The notes under the pieces: model-generated
Told to the model about the DNA's origin: nothing
Seen by the model: the letters and a program-made list of their open reading frames with translations, nothing else
Databases searched by the model: none
Position numbers and translations under genes: made by a program
Source of the DNA: Thiothrix eikelboomii
Lineage (GTDB): Bacteria; Pseudomonadota; Gammaproteobacteria; Thiotrichales; Thiotrichaceae
DNA length: 64,000 nucleotides
Direction of reading: 5' to 3'
Assembly: GCF_900167255.1 (NCBI RefSeq)
Contig: NZ_FUYB01000023.1
Coordinates: forward strand, 1 to 64,000
Shown: positions 17,293 to 26,812 of the stretch, piece by piece
Numbering within the stretch: the stretch's first letter is position 1
How the letters are laid out: each line of letters begins with the position of its first letter

Positions 17293-17559
17293 ATGTCGGG
17301 AATCGACTTAGCTGAATATATACAAGAACGCATGGATGCCCTGAACTTGTCAGTCACAGCAGCAGCAGAGCGCTCTGGTGTTTCGCGCCAAACTTGGCAC
17401 AAACTCATGCGTGCGGATATTCAGGAAGCAAAATTATCTACACTCATGCGGGTGGCGCGCACCTTAGATACACCCGCGCCACATTTATTAAACCTTTATT
17501 TTTATTCGGGTCGCAAACGAGTGCACGCTTATGAAATGAGTACGAATCATTTTGTCTGA
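17293..17559 (+). CDS. XRE family helix-turn-helix regulator
   Basis: An 88-residue protein with an N-terminal XRE-type HTH (LSVTAAAERSGVSRQTWHKL) and a short tail of unknown role. The ATG at 17293 is preferred because AAAGAGGGG precedes it by six bases; an ATG at 17272 would add seven residues. It follows the LuxR-type gene in the same direction but has its own 117-base leader with a palindrome at 17212. The target is unknown. It is convergent with the histidine kinase gene. Confidence 0.72.
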   Translation: MSGIDLAEYIQERMDALNLSVTAAAERSGVSRQTWHKLMRADIQEAKLSTLMRVARTLDTPAPHLLNLYFYSGRKRVHAYEMSTNHFV

Positions 17560-17570
17560 AAACGGGCTAG

Positions 17571-18971
17571 TTAAACAGTAAAGCGCAAAATCACCTTCAA
17601 ACCCGGTTGATTATCCGCTAACTCCACCTGAGCACCGTGTAAATCTGCAACCGCCTTGACCAAACTAAGCCCAAGGCCGTTGCCCGGTGTGCTGCGCGCA
17701 TTATCTAAGCGCACAAACCGCTTAAACACTCGTTCACGCTCTTCAGCCGGAATACCAGGGCCGGTATCACTCACTATAATGCAGATCGTCTGGCCTTGTT
17801 GCTCAGCAACCAGCTTAATCTCACCCTCCCTAGGCGTATATTTCACGGCATTATCCAGTAAATTGGTCACAACCTGTGCAATCAAATGTCGATTGGCCTG
17901 CAAGACTAAACCGGGCTGTGCGGTATAGCTAAACTGAATCCCCTCCTCTTCAGCCACTGCTTCATACAATTCACCTAAATCACTAATTAACTGATCAAGT
18001 TGAATGGAGGTCCAGTCATCACGATGCACTCCTGATTCTGCTTGCGCGATACTCAATAATGCATTGAAGGTTTTAATTAAATCATCCACATCTTGCAAAG
18101 CATCTTGCCGAACTTGCTGAAAATGCGTCGCATCCATCGGTTGGAAACGACTGGTATCCAAGCGATTACGTAAGCGATTGAGCGGATTACGCAAATCATG
18201 TGCGAGGTTATCAGTCACTTCACGGGTCGCTTTCATCAGGCTTTCAATGCGATGCAGCATGCTATTGAGCACTAAACTCAAACGATCAAATTCGTCATTA
18301 CGCCGCGTCACGACCATTCGCTGACTCAAGTCACCATTAATGATTTCACCAGCCGTTTGGCGAATGCTATCAATCCGCCGCAACACGCCGTAACCCATGA
18401 GCCAACCGCCCACTACAGCTAATAAAAACATTAAACCTACGGCTAACCACATGCTCTCATAGAGCTTGCGCAGTAAAGTATTCTGCTCGCTCATATCCGC
18501 CGCCACTAACAGCTGAGCACCTCCGGGTAAGCGAGTGATAATAACCCGCGCATAGGCATCCCGCTTGACTTGGATTTCAAGATCCACAATGTCTAGCACA
18601 TCGCTAAACATCAAGCTGCCAAACACGCGCCGCCCCCCTTCGGTAAAATACTCCGCCTCCATTTTTTTAGTGAAGGGTAACTTGGTATTGGTGGTAAGGG
18701 CATACACATAGAAATGTGGCTCACCTTGCTCATCATGCTCTTCATTCCGAGTTTGAATGGCATCACGCAAGATTTGCAGGGAGTTGCTACTTTTAACTAG
18801 GCTCAATAGCAAATCACTTTGCAAAGCTAAGCGCGCATCGGTTTGCTCACGGATTTGCCCCGCAGCCACCCAATAGATAGAAGCCATCGCCGCCCCCGCC
18901 ACTAGGCTGAACAGCAAGGCATAAACCAGAGATAAACGAAAAACAGTGGTATTAAGCAGCCGTCGGATCAT
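17571..18971 (-). CDS. sensor histidine kinase
   Basis: A 466-residue membrane kinase. A first TM segment (about residues 10-32) is followed by a periplasmic sensor region and a second TM (about 170-192), then HAMP. The HisKA domain carries the phospho-acceptor His in NLAHDLRNPLNRL, and the HATPase domain has NLLDNAVKYTP, SDTGPGIP and GNGLGLSL. The layout is that of OmpR-class kinases such as QseC or CusS. The ATG at 18971 lies inside the regulator gene (20-base overlap). The signal is unknown. Confidence 0.9.
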   Translation of the reverse strand: MIRRLLNTTVFRLSLVYALLFSLVAGAAMASIYWVAAGQIREQTDARLALQSDLLLSLVKSSNSLQILRDAIQTRNEEHDEQGEPHFYVYALTTNTKLPFTKKMEAEYFTEGGRRVFGSLMFSDVLDIVDLEIQVKRDAYARVIITRLPGGAQLLVAADMSEQNTLLRKLYESMWLAVGLMFLLAVVGGWLMGYGVLRRIDSIRQTAGEIINGDLSQRMVVTRRNDEFDRLSLVLNSMLHRIESLMKATREVTDNLAHDLRNPLNRLRNRLDTSRFQPMDATHFQQVRQDALQDVDDLIKTFNALLSIAQAESGVHRDDWTSIQLDQLISDLGELYEAVAEEEGIQFSYTAQPGLVLQANRHLIAQVVTNLLDNAVKYTPREGEIKLVAEQQGQTICIIVSDTGPGIPAEERERVFKRFVRLDNARSTPGNGLGLSLVKAVADLHGAQVELADNQPGLKVILRFTV

Positions 18972-19635
18972 AGAGCATATAACCTGCCCCACGAATGGTG
19001 TGCAGCAATGGCGGGTCGAAATCGCGGTCTATCTTGCCCCGCAAGCGGCTAATATGCACATCAATCACATTGGTTTGGGGATCAAAATGATAATCCCAAA
19101 CTTTTTCCAATAGCATAGTGCGTGTTACGACCTGCCCAGTATGCCGCATTAAGTATTCGAGCAAAGTGAATTCACGCGGCTGCAACGTGATCACCGTACC
19201 GGCACGTTTGACTTGACGCTTCATGAGATCCATTTCTAAATCCAATAAGCGTAATACGGTTTGCTCCTGTAAGGGCTGGGTACGACGTGACAAGGCCTGC
19301 AAACGTGCCAGCAATTCACTAAAGGCATAAGGCTTTACTAAATAATCATCACCGCCAGCCCGTAAGCCTTCAACACGATTATCGACTTCACCTAAAGCAC
19401 TTAGGATTAATACCGGTGTCGTTAAGCCACGAGTACGCAAAGCCTGAATCACTGACAAGCCGTCTCGCTTTGGGAGCATGCGATCGACAATCAACACATC
19501 ATATTGACCGGTACTGGCAAGATGCAGACCATCCTCACCATCCGCAGCATGATCAACAATATAACCGCTTTCAGCCAAACCCTTTTGGATAAAGCTGGCA
19601 GTATGAGTATCATCTTCAATCAGTAATATGTTCAT
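18952..19635 (-). CDS. OmpR/PhoB family response regulator
   Basis: A 227-residue regulator with a receiver domain (acidic pair EDD at 7-9, phospho-acceptor Asp in DVLIVDRMLPKRDG, Lys in YLVKPYAF). It also has a winged-helix DNA-binding domain (REFTLLEYLMRHTGQVVTR, then VDVHISRLRGKID). Partner of the overlapping kinase gene. It starts divergently from the PhoD-like phosphatase gene, 109 bases away, which makes that gene a candidate target. Confidence 0.93.
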   Translation of the reverse strand: MNILLIEDDTHTASFIQKGLAESGYIVDHAADGEDGLHLASTGQYDVLIVDRMLPKRDGLSVIQALRTRGLTTPVLILSALGEVDNRVEGLRAGGDDYLVKPYAFSELLARLQALSRRTQPLQEQTVLRLLDLEMDLMKRQVKRAGTVITLQPREFTLLEYLMRHTGQVVTRTMLLEKVWDYHFDPQTNVIDVHISRLRGKIDRDFDPPLLHTIRGAGYMLYDPTAA

Positions 19636-19714
19636 GATGAGTAAGCATAACTAGCTACACTTAGGCTTGCCATGAACATTTGTTAATGTGGCAACAGAAA
19701 ATGATAACTTTGAA

Positions 19715-19720
19715 TATAAT
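19715..19720 (+). promoter_or_regulatory. consensus -10 element upstream of PhoD-like gene
   Basis: A perfect TATAAT at 19715-19720 lies about 25 bases before the ATG at 19745. The -35 side is weak (around GCAACA, 19691-19696), as expected for an activator-dependent promoter. Its position argues against translation starting at the upstream GTG (19688). Confidence 0.35.
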
Positions 19721-19744
19721 CCTGACACCCCTATATTGCCGTGC

Positions 19745-21691
19745 ATGATGACAACAACCGCCGCTACCACTAACTCCTTGCCCTCGATTTTAGCAGGTCC
19801 TATTTTACGCCATGTCAGTCAACAGCAGCTGGTGCTTTGGTTAGTCTGCTCCCATCCCTGCACGCTACAGGTCAATTGTTATCAAGCCGAGCAGCTACTC
19901 ACTTCAGCTGATTTCCCTGCGGATCATGCCGGTTTAGTCGTATTGGGTGGGCAAGCCTTTTTACATCTGTTAGTGATCCAACTACCGGAAAGCTTGCCAG
20001 AAAATACTTGGCTGAGTTATGACATTGGTTTAGCACATGACACGGGTTTTAATTGGTTAGCAACAACGGCGCCACAAATTCTTTATGCCGGAGAAACTCG
20101 CCCACGCTTTGCCTTTAAACCGAAAATTACCCAAGTTTTACATGGCTCTTGTCGCAAACCGCATTATCGAGGGGGGGATGCTTTACTCGTCGTTGATCAA
20201 AAACTAGCGGAAGCCCGCCGTTTAGAGACACCCAGCGAACAACCCTCACTGCTCATCATGACGGGCGATCAAGTTTATAATGATGATGTCGCAGGCCCGA
20301 TGTTGCATGCAATTCATACTGTGATTGCTCAACTAGGGCTGTATGAAGAATCATTGGATCAAACTGAACTCCAACACAGTCGTAGCCTACATGGTAATCG
20401 TAAAAACTATTACCGCCGCCTAGAACTTTTACCCTCCAGCCCCGGTGGGCAAGGCTTACGGAAAATTTTGCGCGGTGCTAAGAAGCCGATTTTCACTTCA
20501 GCGAATGCGGATAATCATCTGGCGACCTTAGCTGAAGTACTCAGTATGTATTTACTGGTTTGGTCACCGAGCTTATGGCCTTTAGTCGATTTAAATGATT
20601 TATCCGGCTTAGAGGGCGAAGCCTTAACGCGCTACCAAGCACAATTGCCTGCCATTCAACAATTTGCCCAAGGCCTAGATAAAGTACAACGGGTTTTAGC
20701 AAGTATTCCTACCTATATGATCTTTGATGATCATGACATCACCGATGACTGGAATCTATCGCGGGATTGGGAGGAAAGTGCGTATGGACACCCCTTATCA
20801 CGGCGTATTTTAGGCAATGCTTTAATTGCTTATTTTCTCTGCCAAGCCTGGGGTAATGCCCCTAATCGTTTTCCAGAGCCTTTAATTAAAAACATTCAAG
20901 CCTTATTTCGTACTGGCAAAGGGGCTTTACATGATTTGTTAATTGATCAGCTGCTGAAAATGGAGGGCTGGCATTATAGCTTAGCAACCCAACCTAAAAT
21001 CGTCGTCTTGGATACCCGTACTCAGCGCTGGCGCTCAGAAACTCGCGCTGCTGATCCTTCTGGCTTGATGGATTGGGAAATGCTAAGCGATTTGCAACAA
21101 GAATTAATCCATGAAACAGCCGTCATTTTAGTCTCGCCCGCGCCTATTTTTGGGGTCAAGCTGATTGAAGTCGTACAGCGCATCTTTACTTGGTTTGGTG
21201 GCTCGCTGATAGTAGACGCAGAAAATTGGATGGCGCATCCAGGTTCAGCGAATGTGATTTTAAATATTTTCCGCCATCGGCGCACCCCGCACAATTTCAC
21301 TATTTTGTCAGGCGATGTGCACTATTCTTTTGTGTATGATGGGCGCTTACGCCACCATGAGCAAACGCCCCATATTTGGCAAATTACCGCTTCAGGCATT
21401 AAAAATGCTTTCCCCGAAAAACTGCTCAAGCATTTCGATAAACTCAATCGCTGGCTATTTGCGAGTTATTCACCGCTCAACTGGTTGACTCGGCGGCGGC
21501 ATATGCGCATTCAACAGCGCCGCCCGAGTGAACACGAAGGCCGCTATCGACATCAGCGCCTATATAATGGCAGTGGGATCGGCCGAGTCTTTTTTGATGC
21601 AGCGGGTGCACCCGAGCGGATTGAAATTCTGTCAAGCCGTGATGAATGTATTCAATTCAATCAAGGTTATGACAGCGATTGGATGGATTAA
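19745..21691 (+). CDS. PhoD-like metallophosphatase (alkaline phosphatase D family)
   Basis: A 648-residue protein with metal-binding motifs of the PhoD family: MTGDQVYNDDVAG, IFDDHDITDDWNLSRDWEES, and ILSGDVHYSFVYDG near the C-terminus. PhoD-type enzymes use calcium and iron to hydrolyse phosphodi- and monoesters. No signal peptide or Tat motif is visible, so it is likely intracellular, unlike classical PhoD. The start is uncertain: ATG 19745 is chosen over GTG 19688 because of the TATAAT in between; neither has a strong ribosome site. Confidence 0.85.
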   Translation: MMTTTAATTNSLPSILAGPILRHVSQQQLVLWLVCSHPCTLQVNCYQAEQLLTSADFPADHAGLVVLGGQAFLHLLVIQLPESLPENTWLSYDIGLAHDTGFNWLATTAPQILYAGETRPRFAFKPKITQVLHGSCRKPHYRGGDALLVVDQKLAEARRLETPSEQPSLLIMTGDQVYNDDVAGPMLHAIHTVIAQLGLYEESLDQTELQHSRSLHGNRKNYYRRLELLPSSPGGQGLRKILRGAKKPIFTSANADNHLATLAEVLSMYLLVWSPSLWPLVDLNDLSGLEGEALTRYQAQLPAIQQFAQGLDKVQRVLASIPTYMIFDDHDITDDWNLSRDWEESAYGHPLSRRILGNALIAYFLCQAWGNAPNRFPEPLIKNIQALFRTGKGALHDLLIDQLLKMEGWHYSLATQPKIVVLDTRTQRWRSETRAADPSGLMDWEMLSDLQQELIHETAVILVSPAPIFGVKLIEVVQRIFTWFGGSLIVDAENWMAHPGSANVILNIFRHRRTPHNFTILSGDVHYSFVYDGRLRHHEQTPHIWQITASGIKNAFPEKLLKHFDKLNRWLFASYSPLNWLTRRRHMRIQQRRPSEHEGRYRHQRLYNGSGIGRVFFDAAGAPERIEILSSRDECIQFNQGYDSDWMD

Positions 21692-21796
21692 AAATAAGTC
21701 TTTTAAGGTTAACGTTTTTTAACTATTTGGAAAATCCACGGTAAGGTTGACTCAGGCAAGATCAACCTATATTGAACGCATTTGAGGATTTACTGA

Positions 21797-23254
21797 ATGT
21801 CAAACTTACTGCCTGTTGGACTGTTTAACAAGAAACAACTTTCGGTACTAGCGGCCAGTGCTTTGGTGTGTAGCCTAGCTTTTCCACTGGCCACTCCGGT
21901 AGTGCATGCTGATGCCCTACCTCAGCTGACGCAATTGATTAAAAATAATCGGGATGCGGTCGTGCATATTTCGGTGGAAGTGGATAACCAAGCGAATCAA
22001 ACCGCTGAGCCTGAAATGTTCGCTTTTCCAGATGGGCAAGGCCTGCCAAAAGAATTAGAGAAATTCTTCCGCAATATGCCGCGTGGTATGCCCCAACCGC
22101 GTGATGCACAAGCGATGGGTTCAGGCTTTATCATTTCACAAGATGGCTATATTGTTACCAATACCCATGTCATTGATAACGCCAGCAAAATCAAGGTGAC
22201 TTTAAATGATAAGCGCGAGCTACCGGCTAAAGTCATTGGTAAAGATAAACATAGTGATGTGGCACTGCTTAAAGTCGAGGCAACGGGTTTACCAATGGTC
22301 AATCTGGGTGACTCTGATAAATTAGAGGTGGGTCAATGGGTAGTGGCCATTGGTGCACCGTTTGGCTTAGATCACTCTGCAACTCAAGGGATTGTAAGTG
22401 CACTCTCTCGTAGTTTACCGGATGGGACTTATGTGCCTTTCATTCAAACCGATGTGGCAGTCAATCCGGGGAATTCTGGCGGCCCCTTATTTGACTTGAA
22501 TGGCAATGTGGTCGGGGTCAACTCACAGATTTATAGTCGCAGTGGTGGCTATATGGGTATCTCGTTTGCCATTCCAGTTAACCTTGTCAAGAATATTACT
22601 GAGCAGCTCAAAACGGCTGGGGTCGTGAGTCGTGGTTGGTTGGGGGTGCAAATCCAGAACCTAGATCAAGAGTTAGCTAACTCTTTCTCAATGAATAAAC
22701 CGCAAGGTGCTTTAGTAGCTAGCGTACTGCCCGCTAGTCCAGCAGATAAAGCCGGTGTACAAGCTGGCGATATTATTGTTGGCTTCAATAATACTGAAGT
22801 GAACTCGGCAGATCATTTACCCTTGTTAGTGGGTACGACTGGCATCGGTAGCACTGTTCCCTTAAAAGTGCTACGCAATGGTGCTGAGAAGATGCTTAAT
22901 GTAACGATTGAGAAGCTCGCAGATAAAGACGCTGGTGAAGCTCAAGAACTGGCTCAGAACAGTACGGAAGGCACAGGTGCCTTAGGCTTAGCGGTGGCAG
23001 GATTAACTGATCAAGAACGCAAGGATGCTAATATCGGTACGGATGGTGTGGTCGTTCGGGAAGTGCGTGTCGACAGCCCCGCCAGCCGTGCTGGCCTACA
23101 GACCGGTGATGTGATTATTTCGGTGAATAACACCCAAATCAAATCACCTGATGAATTAAAAACGGTCGTGGATAAAGCCCCTACTGATAAACCGCTCGCT
23201 ATGTTAATTCAGCGGGATAATGAGAAGCGCTTTATTGCTGTTGGGCGTTCTTAA
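21797..23254 (+). CDS. degQ: Do-family periplasmic serine endoprotease (DegQ/MucD)
   Basis: A 485-residue HtrA protease with an N-terminal signal segment (about residues 15-40, ending VVHADA). The trypsin-like domain carries the triad His in NTHVID (about 124), Asp in HSDVALL (about 154) and Ser in GNSGGP (about 227). Two PDZ domains follow. It degrades and chaperones misfolded envelope proteins. A 7-bp dyad (21744-21750 and 21762-21768) lies in its leader. A strong terminator follows the gene. degQ versus mucD naming is a matter of convention. Confidence 0.93.
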   Translation: MSNLLPVGLFNKKQLSVLAASALVCSLAFPLATPVVHADALPQLTQLIKNNRDAVVHISVEVDNQANQTAEPEMFAFPDGQGLPKELEKFFRNMPRGMPQPRDAQAMGSGFIISQDGYIVTNTHVIDNASKIKVTLNDKRELPAKVIGKDKHSDVALLKVEATGLPMVNLGDSDKLEVGQWVVAIGAPFGLDHSATQGIVSALSRSLPDGTYVPFIQTDVAVNPGNSGGPLFDLNGNVVGVNSQIYSRSGGYMGISFAIPVNLVKNITEQLKTAGVVSRGWLGVQIQNLDQELANSFSMNKPQGALVASVLPASPADKAGVQAGDIIVGFNNTEVNSADHLPLLVGTTGIGSTVPLKVLRNGAEKMLNVTIEKLADKDAGEAQELAQNSTEGTGALGLAVAGLTDQERKDANIGTDGVVVREVRVDSPASRAGLQTGDVIISVNNTQIKSPDELKTVVDKAPTDKPLAMLIQRDNEKRFIAVGRS

Positions 23255-23328
23255 TTTAGATTTAGATAGATTTTCATTGCTTTTTCGTTATTTTTTCGTT
23301 GTTTTTCATAGACCTTACTCCCTCGCTT

Positions 23329-23357
23329 GCCCTGTCTTTTGACAGGGCGTCTTTTTT
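23329..23357 (+). terminator. rho-independent terminator after degQ
   Basis: Stem GCCCTGTC (23329-23336) and GACAGGGC (23341-23348) with a TTTT loop, followed by GTCTTTTTTT. It ends the plus-strand degQ transcript, just before the convergent betB stop at 23379. Confidence 0.9.
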
Positions 23358-23378
23358 TCTACTACCCGAAAACCCGCC

Positions 23379-24845
23379 TTAATACGGCCTAGGTAGATCA
23401 CCCAATTCTACCAACACACTTTTCACTTGCGTATAATGTTTAAGGGTTTCTAAGCCATTCTCGCGCCCAATCCCTGATTGTTTATAACCACCGACCGGCA
23501 TTTCTGCAGGTGAGGGTCCATAGGTATTAATCCAGCAAATCCCCGCCTGCAGCTGTGCAATCACGCGATGCGCTCGAGATAAATCCATCGTAAAAATGCC
23601 GGCTGCTAAGCCATAGTGGGTATTATTCGCCCGCTGAATGACTTCATCTTCATCTTTGAATTTGAGTACGGACATCACCGGGCCAAAAATTTCATCGCGG
23701 GTATGTGGCATCTCATCCGTACAATCAGCAAAAATAGTCGGCTGTACGAAATAACCTTTATCTAAACCCTTCGCCGTTTCACGTTCACCCCCACACACTA
23801 AACGCGCCCCGGATTTTTTGGCTAAATCAATATAGTGCAAAACTTTTTGTAGATGAGTCGCTGAAACTAAAGCACCTACTTGGGTTTGTAGATGAGTTGG
23901 GTCGCCAATCACCATTGATTGGGTGATAGCAGCGGTTTTTTCTAAAAACTCGTCATAAATACTTTCGTGCACAAACACGCGAGTCCCATGTGTACACACC
24001 TCGCCTTGGGTATAAAAATTAGCAAGTAAAGCGCCATGCACCGCATTATCTAGTTTAGCATCAGGAAAAATGATCAAAGGCGATTTACCCCCTAGCTCAA
24101 GGGTGACTTCTTTGATGCTACTGGCTGTATTGGTAAGAATTTTACTACCCGTCGCCGTTGACCCCGTGAAGGATACCTTTTTCACTTGTGGATGCTGGGT
24201 TAGAGCCGTCCCCACCCGATAATCACCTTGCACCACATTGAAAACACCCGCAGGTAAACCTGCCTCCGTATAGATTTCTGCCAGTTTCAAGGTAGATAAT
24301 GGGGTAAGTTCGGAGGGTTTATAGACCATTGAGTTTCCACAAGCCAAGGCTACTGCTGATTTCCAACAGGCGATTTGAATCGGATAATTCCAAGCACCGA
24401 TCCCCGCACAAACGCCTAAAGGCTCACGACGGGTATAGAAAAACTTACCCTTGCCTAAATCTTGATAACTACCCTGAATACTAGCGGCTAAGCCTGCATA
24501 ATACTCAATCACATCCGCACCCGTCACAATATCGACAGCAAGTGCCTCTTGCAGAGGCTTGCCTGTGTCTTGGACTTCTAGCCAAGCCAATTCGTCGTTA
24601 CGCGCCCGTAATAAGGCCACCGCCTGATTTAAAATTCGTCCACGCTCCATACCACTCAAGCTTGACCACTCTAAAAATCCAGCTTCAGCAGCTTGCACGG
24701 CTTTATCCACGTCGGCGACAGAGGCTTGTTGAACAGTGGCTAATACCTCACCGGTCGCTGGATTAATCGAGTCAAAGGTTTCGCCAGAGCTAGCCTCTTG
24801 ATATTGACCGCCGATATAAAGGCGGTGTGGGCTTGAGTAAGACAT
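23379..24845 (-). CDS. betB: betaine-aldehyde dehydrogenase
   Basis: A 488-residue NAD(P)-dependent aldehyde dehydrogenase. It has the BetB-type N-terminus ([26 protein letters not shown]), the catalytic Glu in LELGGKSPL and the catalytic Cys in [10 protein letters not shown]. BetB oxidises betaine aldehyde to glycine betaine. It is divergent from a choline ABC transporter, giving a choline-to-betaine osmoprotection or catabolism unit. The choline dehydrogenase needed for the first oxidation is not in the window. Confidence 0.92.
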   Translation of the reverse strand: MSYSSPHRLYIGGQYQEASSGETFDSINPATGEVLATVQQASVADVDKAVQAAEAGFLEWSSLSGMERGRILNQAVALLRARNDELAWLEVQDTGKPLQEALAVDIVTGADVIEYYAGLAASIQGSYQDLGKGKFFYTRREPLGVCAGIGAWNYPIQIACWKSAVALACGNSMVYKPSELTPLSTLKLAEIYTEAGLPAGVFNVVQGDYRVGTALTQHPQVKKVSFTGSTATGSKILTNTASSIKEVTLELGGKSPLIIFPDAKLDNAVHGALLANFYTQGEVCTHGTRVFVHESIYDEFLEKTAAITQSMVIGDPTHLQTQVGALVSATHLQKVLHYIDLAKKSGARLVCGGERETAKGLDKGYFVQPTIFADCTDEMPHTRDEIFGPVMSVLKFKDEDEVIQRANNTHYGLAAGIFTMDLSRAHRVIAQLQAGICWINTYGPSPAEMPVGGYKQSGIGRENGLETLKHYTQVKSVLVELGDLPRPY

Positions 24846-24863
24846 AGGTTTTCCTGCTCTGTA

Positions 24864-24896
24864 GTTTGAATTTGGTTTGAATTTGGTTTGGATTGC
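24864..24896. repeat. 11-bp tandem repeat, three units
   Basis: Units GTTTGAATTTG (24864-24874 and 24875-24885) are identical, and GTTTGGATTGC (24886-24896) is degenerate. They lie 19 bases upstream of the betB start, in the betB-choX divergent region. A period of one helical turn suggests cooperative binding by a regulator. Confidence 0.6.
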
Positions 24897-24992
24897 TTTT
24901 CATGCTGGCAAGTATAAACTGCTGTTAGAGGAGAATGTTAGGTTTAAAAATCCTGCATTAGCAGACCAATAATCGTCACTTAGGAGGAATAT

Positions 24993-25937
24993 ATGCGTTT
25001 GAAAAAACTGAGTACAGTTGCCTTGATCCTTGCAGCTACCTGGGGAGTCGGTGTGCAAGCAGCTGAACCAGAAACTTGCAGCAAAGTACGCTTTGCAGAT
25101 GTGGGCTGGACTGACATCACTGCCACCACTGCTCTGGCCTCAACTTTGCTGACTGCACTAGGTTATGAACCCAGCTCCCAAGTACTCTCTGTCCCGGTTA
25201 GCTATGCCAGCTTAAAGAATAAAGATATTGATGTATTTCTAGGTAACTGGATGCCGACCATGAAAGCCGACATCCAACCTTACTTGGACGATAAAACCGT
25301 CGAATCCTTAGGCGCTAATCTAGAAGGTGCGAAATACACTTTGGCAGTGCCTAAATATTTATATGACAAAGGCTTAAAAAACTTTGCGGATATTGCCAAA
25401 TTCAAAGATGACTTAAACGGTGAAATCTATGGTATCGAGCCGGGCAATGATGGTAACCGTTTAATCCAAGGCATGATTGATGGCGACAAATTTGGCCTTA
25501 AATCTTTCAAAATAGTCGAGTCCTCCGAGCAAGGCATGCTCGCCCAAGTTGAGCGCGCCATTAAGCGCCAAGAAGGGGTGTTATTCTTGGGTTGGGAACC
25601 ACATCCTATGAATTCTAAATTTGAATTGGCTTATTTAGAGGGGGGCGATGAGGTCTTTGGCCCGAATTTAGGGGGTGCCACCATTTACACCAATGTGCGG
25701 GCAGGCTACATCACAGAATGTCCGAACGTTGGCAAACTGATTAGCAATTTGAAATTCACTTTGCCGATGGAAAACCAAATCATGGGCGCGATTTTGGATG
25801 AGAAAAAAGAAGCTAATGAGGCCGCCAAAGAGTGGTTGAAAAAGAATCCTGATGCAGTCAAGCCTTGGTTAGAGGGTGTCACAACCAAAGAGGGTAAGGA
25901 TGCTGCAGAGGCTGTGAAAAAAGCACTGGAACTCTAA
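24993..25937 (+). CDS. choX: choline ABC transporter substrate-binding protein
   Basis: A 314-residue periplasmic protein with a signal peptide (residues 1-23, cleaved near VQAAEP). The OpuAC-type binding fold has CSKVRFADVGWTDI and DVFLGNWMPTM, typical of ChoX-class choline or betaine binders with their aromatic cage. AGGAGGAA precedes the start. First of three transporter genes, divergent from betB, which supports choline as ligand. Proline-betaine or glycine betaine cannot be excluded. Confidence 0.9.
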   Translation: MRLKKLSTVALILAATWGVGVQAAEPETCSKVRFADVGWTDITATTALASTLLTALGYEPSSQVLSVPVSYASLKNKDIDVFLGNWMPTMKADIQPYLDDKTVESLGANLEGAKYTLAVPKYLYDKGLKNFADIAKFKDDLNGEIYGIEPGNDGNRLIQGMIDGDKFGLKSFKIVESSEQGMLAQVERAIKRQEGVLFLGWEPHPMNSKFELAYLEGGDEVFGPNLGGATIYTNVRAGYITECPNVGKLISNLKFTLPMENQIMGAILDEKKEANEAAKEWLKKNPDAVKPWLEGVTTKEGKDAAEAVKKALEL

Positions 25938-25960
25938 ACCAAACACCAAGGTAGGTTTCT

Positions 25961-26812
25961 ATGGATTGGCTCACAGAACATAAATTGCCGATTGGTAAAT
26001 GGTTAGGCCAAGGTGTTGACCTCCTCAATCAACAGGCGGCTGGCTTTTTTGATAGTTTGTCGATGGTACTGGAAACTATCCTCAATGGAACAACGGCAGC
26101 TTTAGTTTGGCTACCAGCTTGGCTACTGATTGCAGGCATTGCTGGCTTAGCTTGGTGGTTGCATCGCAGTTGGGGCTTGGTGGCTTTTGCGGTCTTGTCC
26201 TTACTGCTGATTATCAATCTAGGCTATTGGCAGGAAACCCTAGAAACCTTAGTGTTAGTTTTATACGCAACTTTGTTCTGTATGTTGATTGGTGTGCCGC
26301 TAGGAATTGCAGCGGCACATCATCCTCTGCTGTATACCATCCTACGGCCAATTTTGGATTTGATGCAGACGATTCCGACCTTTGTCTATCTGATCCCGAC
26401 CTTGATTTTATTTGGTTTGGGCGTTGTGCCTGGGCTGATTTCGACCATCATTTTTGCATTGGCGGCGCCGGTACGTTTGACTTGGCTGGGGATTTCGAGT
26501 GTGCCGAATACCTTAATTGAAGCGGGCAAATCCTTTGGTTGCTCCAAGCATCAATTGCTTTGGCGGATTGAATTACCCTATGCGATGCCAACGATTATGG
26601 CGGGCTTGACTCAATGCATTATGCTCTCGCTGTCAATGGTGGTGATTGCCGCTCTAGTCGGGGCGGATGGCTTGGGTAAACCCGTGGTACGAGCACTGAA
26701 TACGGTGAATATTGAAAAAGGTTTTGAGGCAGGTTTAGCTATTGTGATTTTAGCTATCTTGCTCGATCGCCTTTTCAAACAACCCGCCAAACAACCCGCA
26801 GGAGCACCGTAA
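25961..26812 (+). CDS. choW: choline ABC transporter permease
   Basis: A 283-residue ProW/OpuAB-type permease with about six TM segments after an N-terminal amphipathic stretch. It carries the EAA-loop region SVPNTLIEAGKSFGCSKHQL, which contacts the ATPase, and the family segment LDLMQTIPTFVYLIP. It lies 23 bases after choX and directly abuts choV. It forms the transmembrane channel of the importer. Confidence 0.9.
   Translation: MDWLTEHKLPIGKWLGQGVDLLNQQAAGFFDSLSMVLETILNGTTAALVWLPAWLLIAGIAGLAWWLHRSWGLVAFAVLSLLLIINLGYWQETLETLVLVLYATLFCMLIGVPLGIAAAHHPLLYTILRPILDLMQTIPTFVYLIPTLILFGLGVVPGLISTIIFALAAPVRLTWLGISSVPNTLIEAGKSFGCSKHQLLWRIELPYAMPTIMAGLTQCIMLSLSMVVIAALVGADGLGKPVVRALNTVNIEKGFEAGLAIVILAILLDRLFKQPAKQPAGAP

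Noticed and set aside
17272-17559. XRE protein as the antitoxin of a toxin-antitoxin pair
   Set aside because: No adjacent small toxin-like gene; neighbours are a LuxR-type regulator and a histidine kinase.
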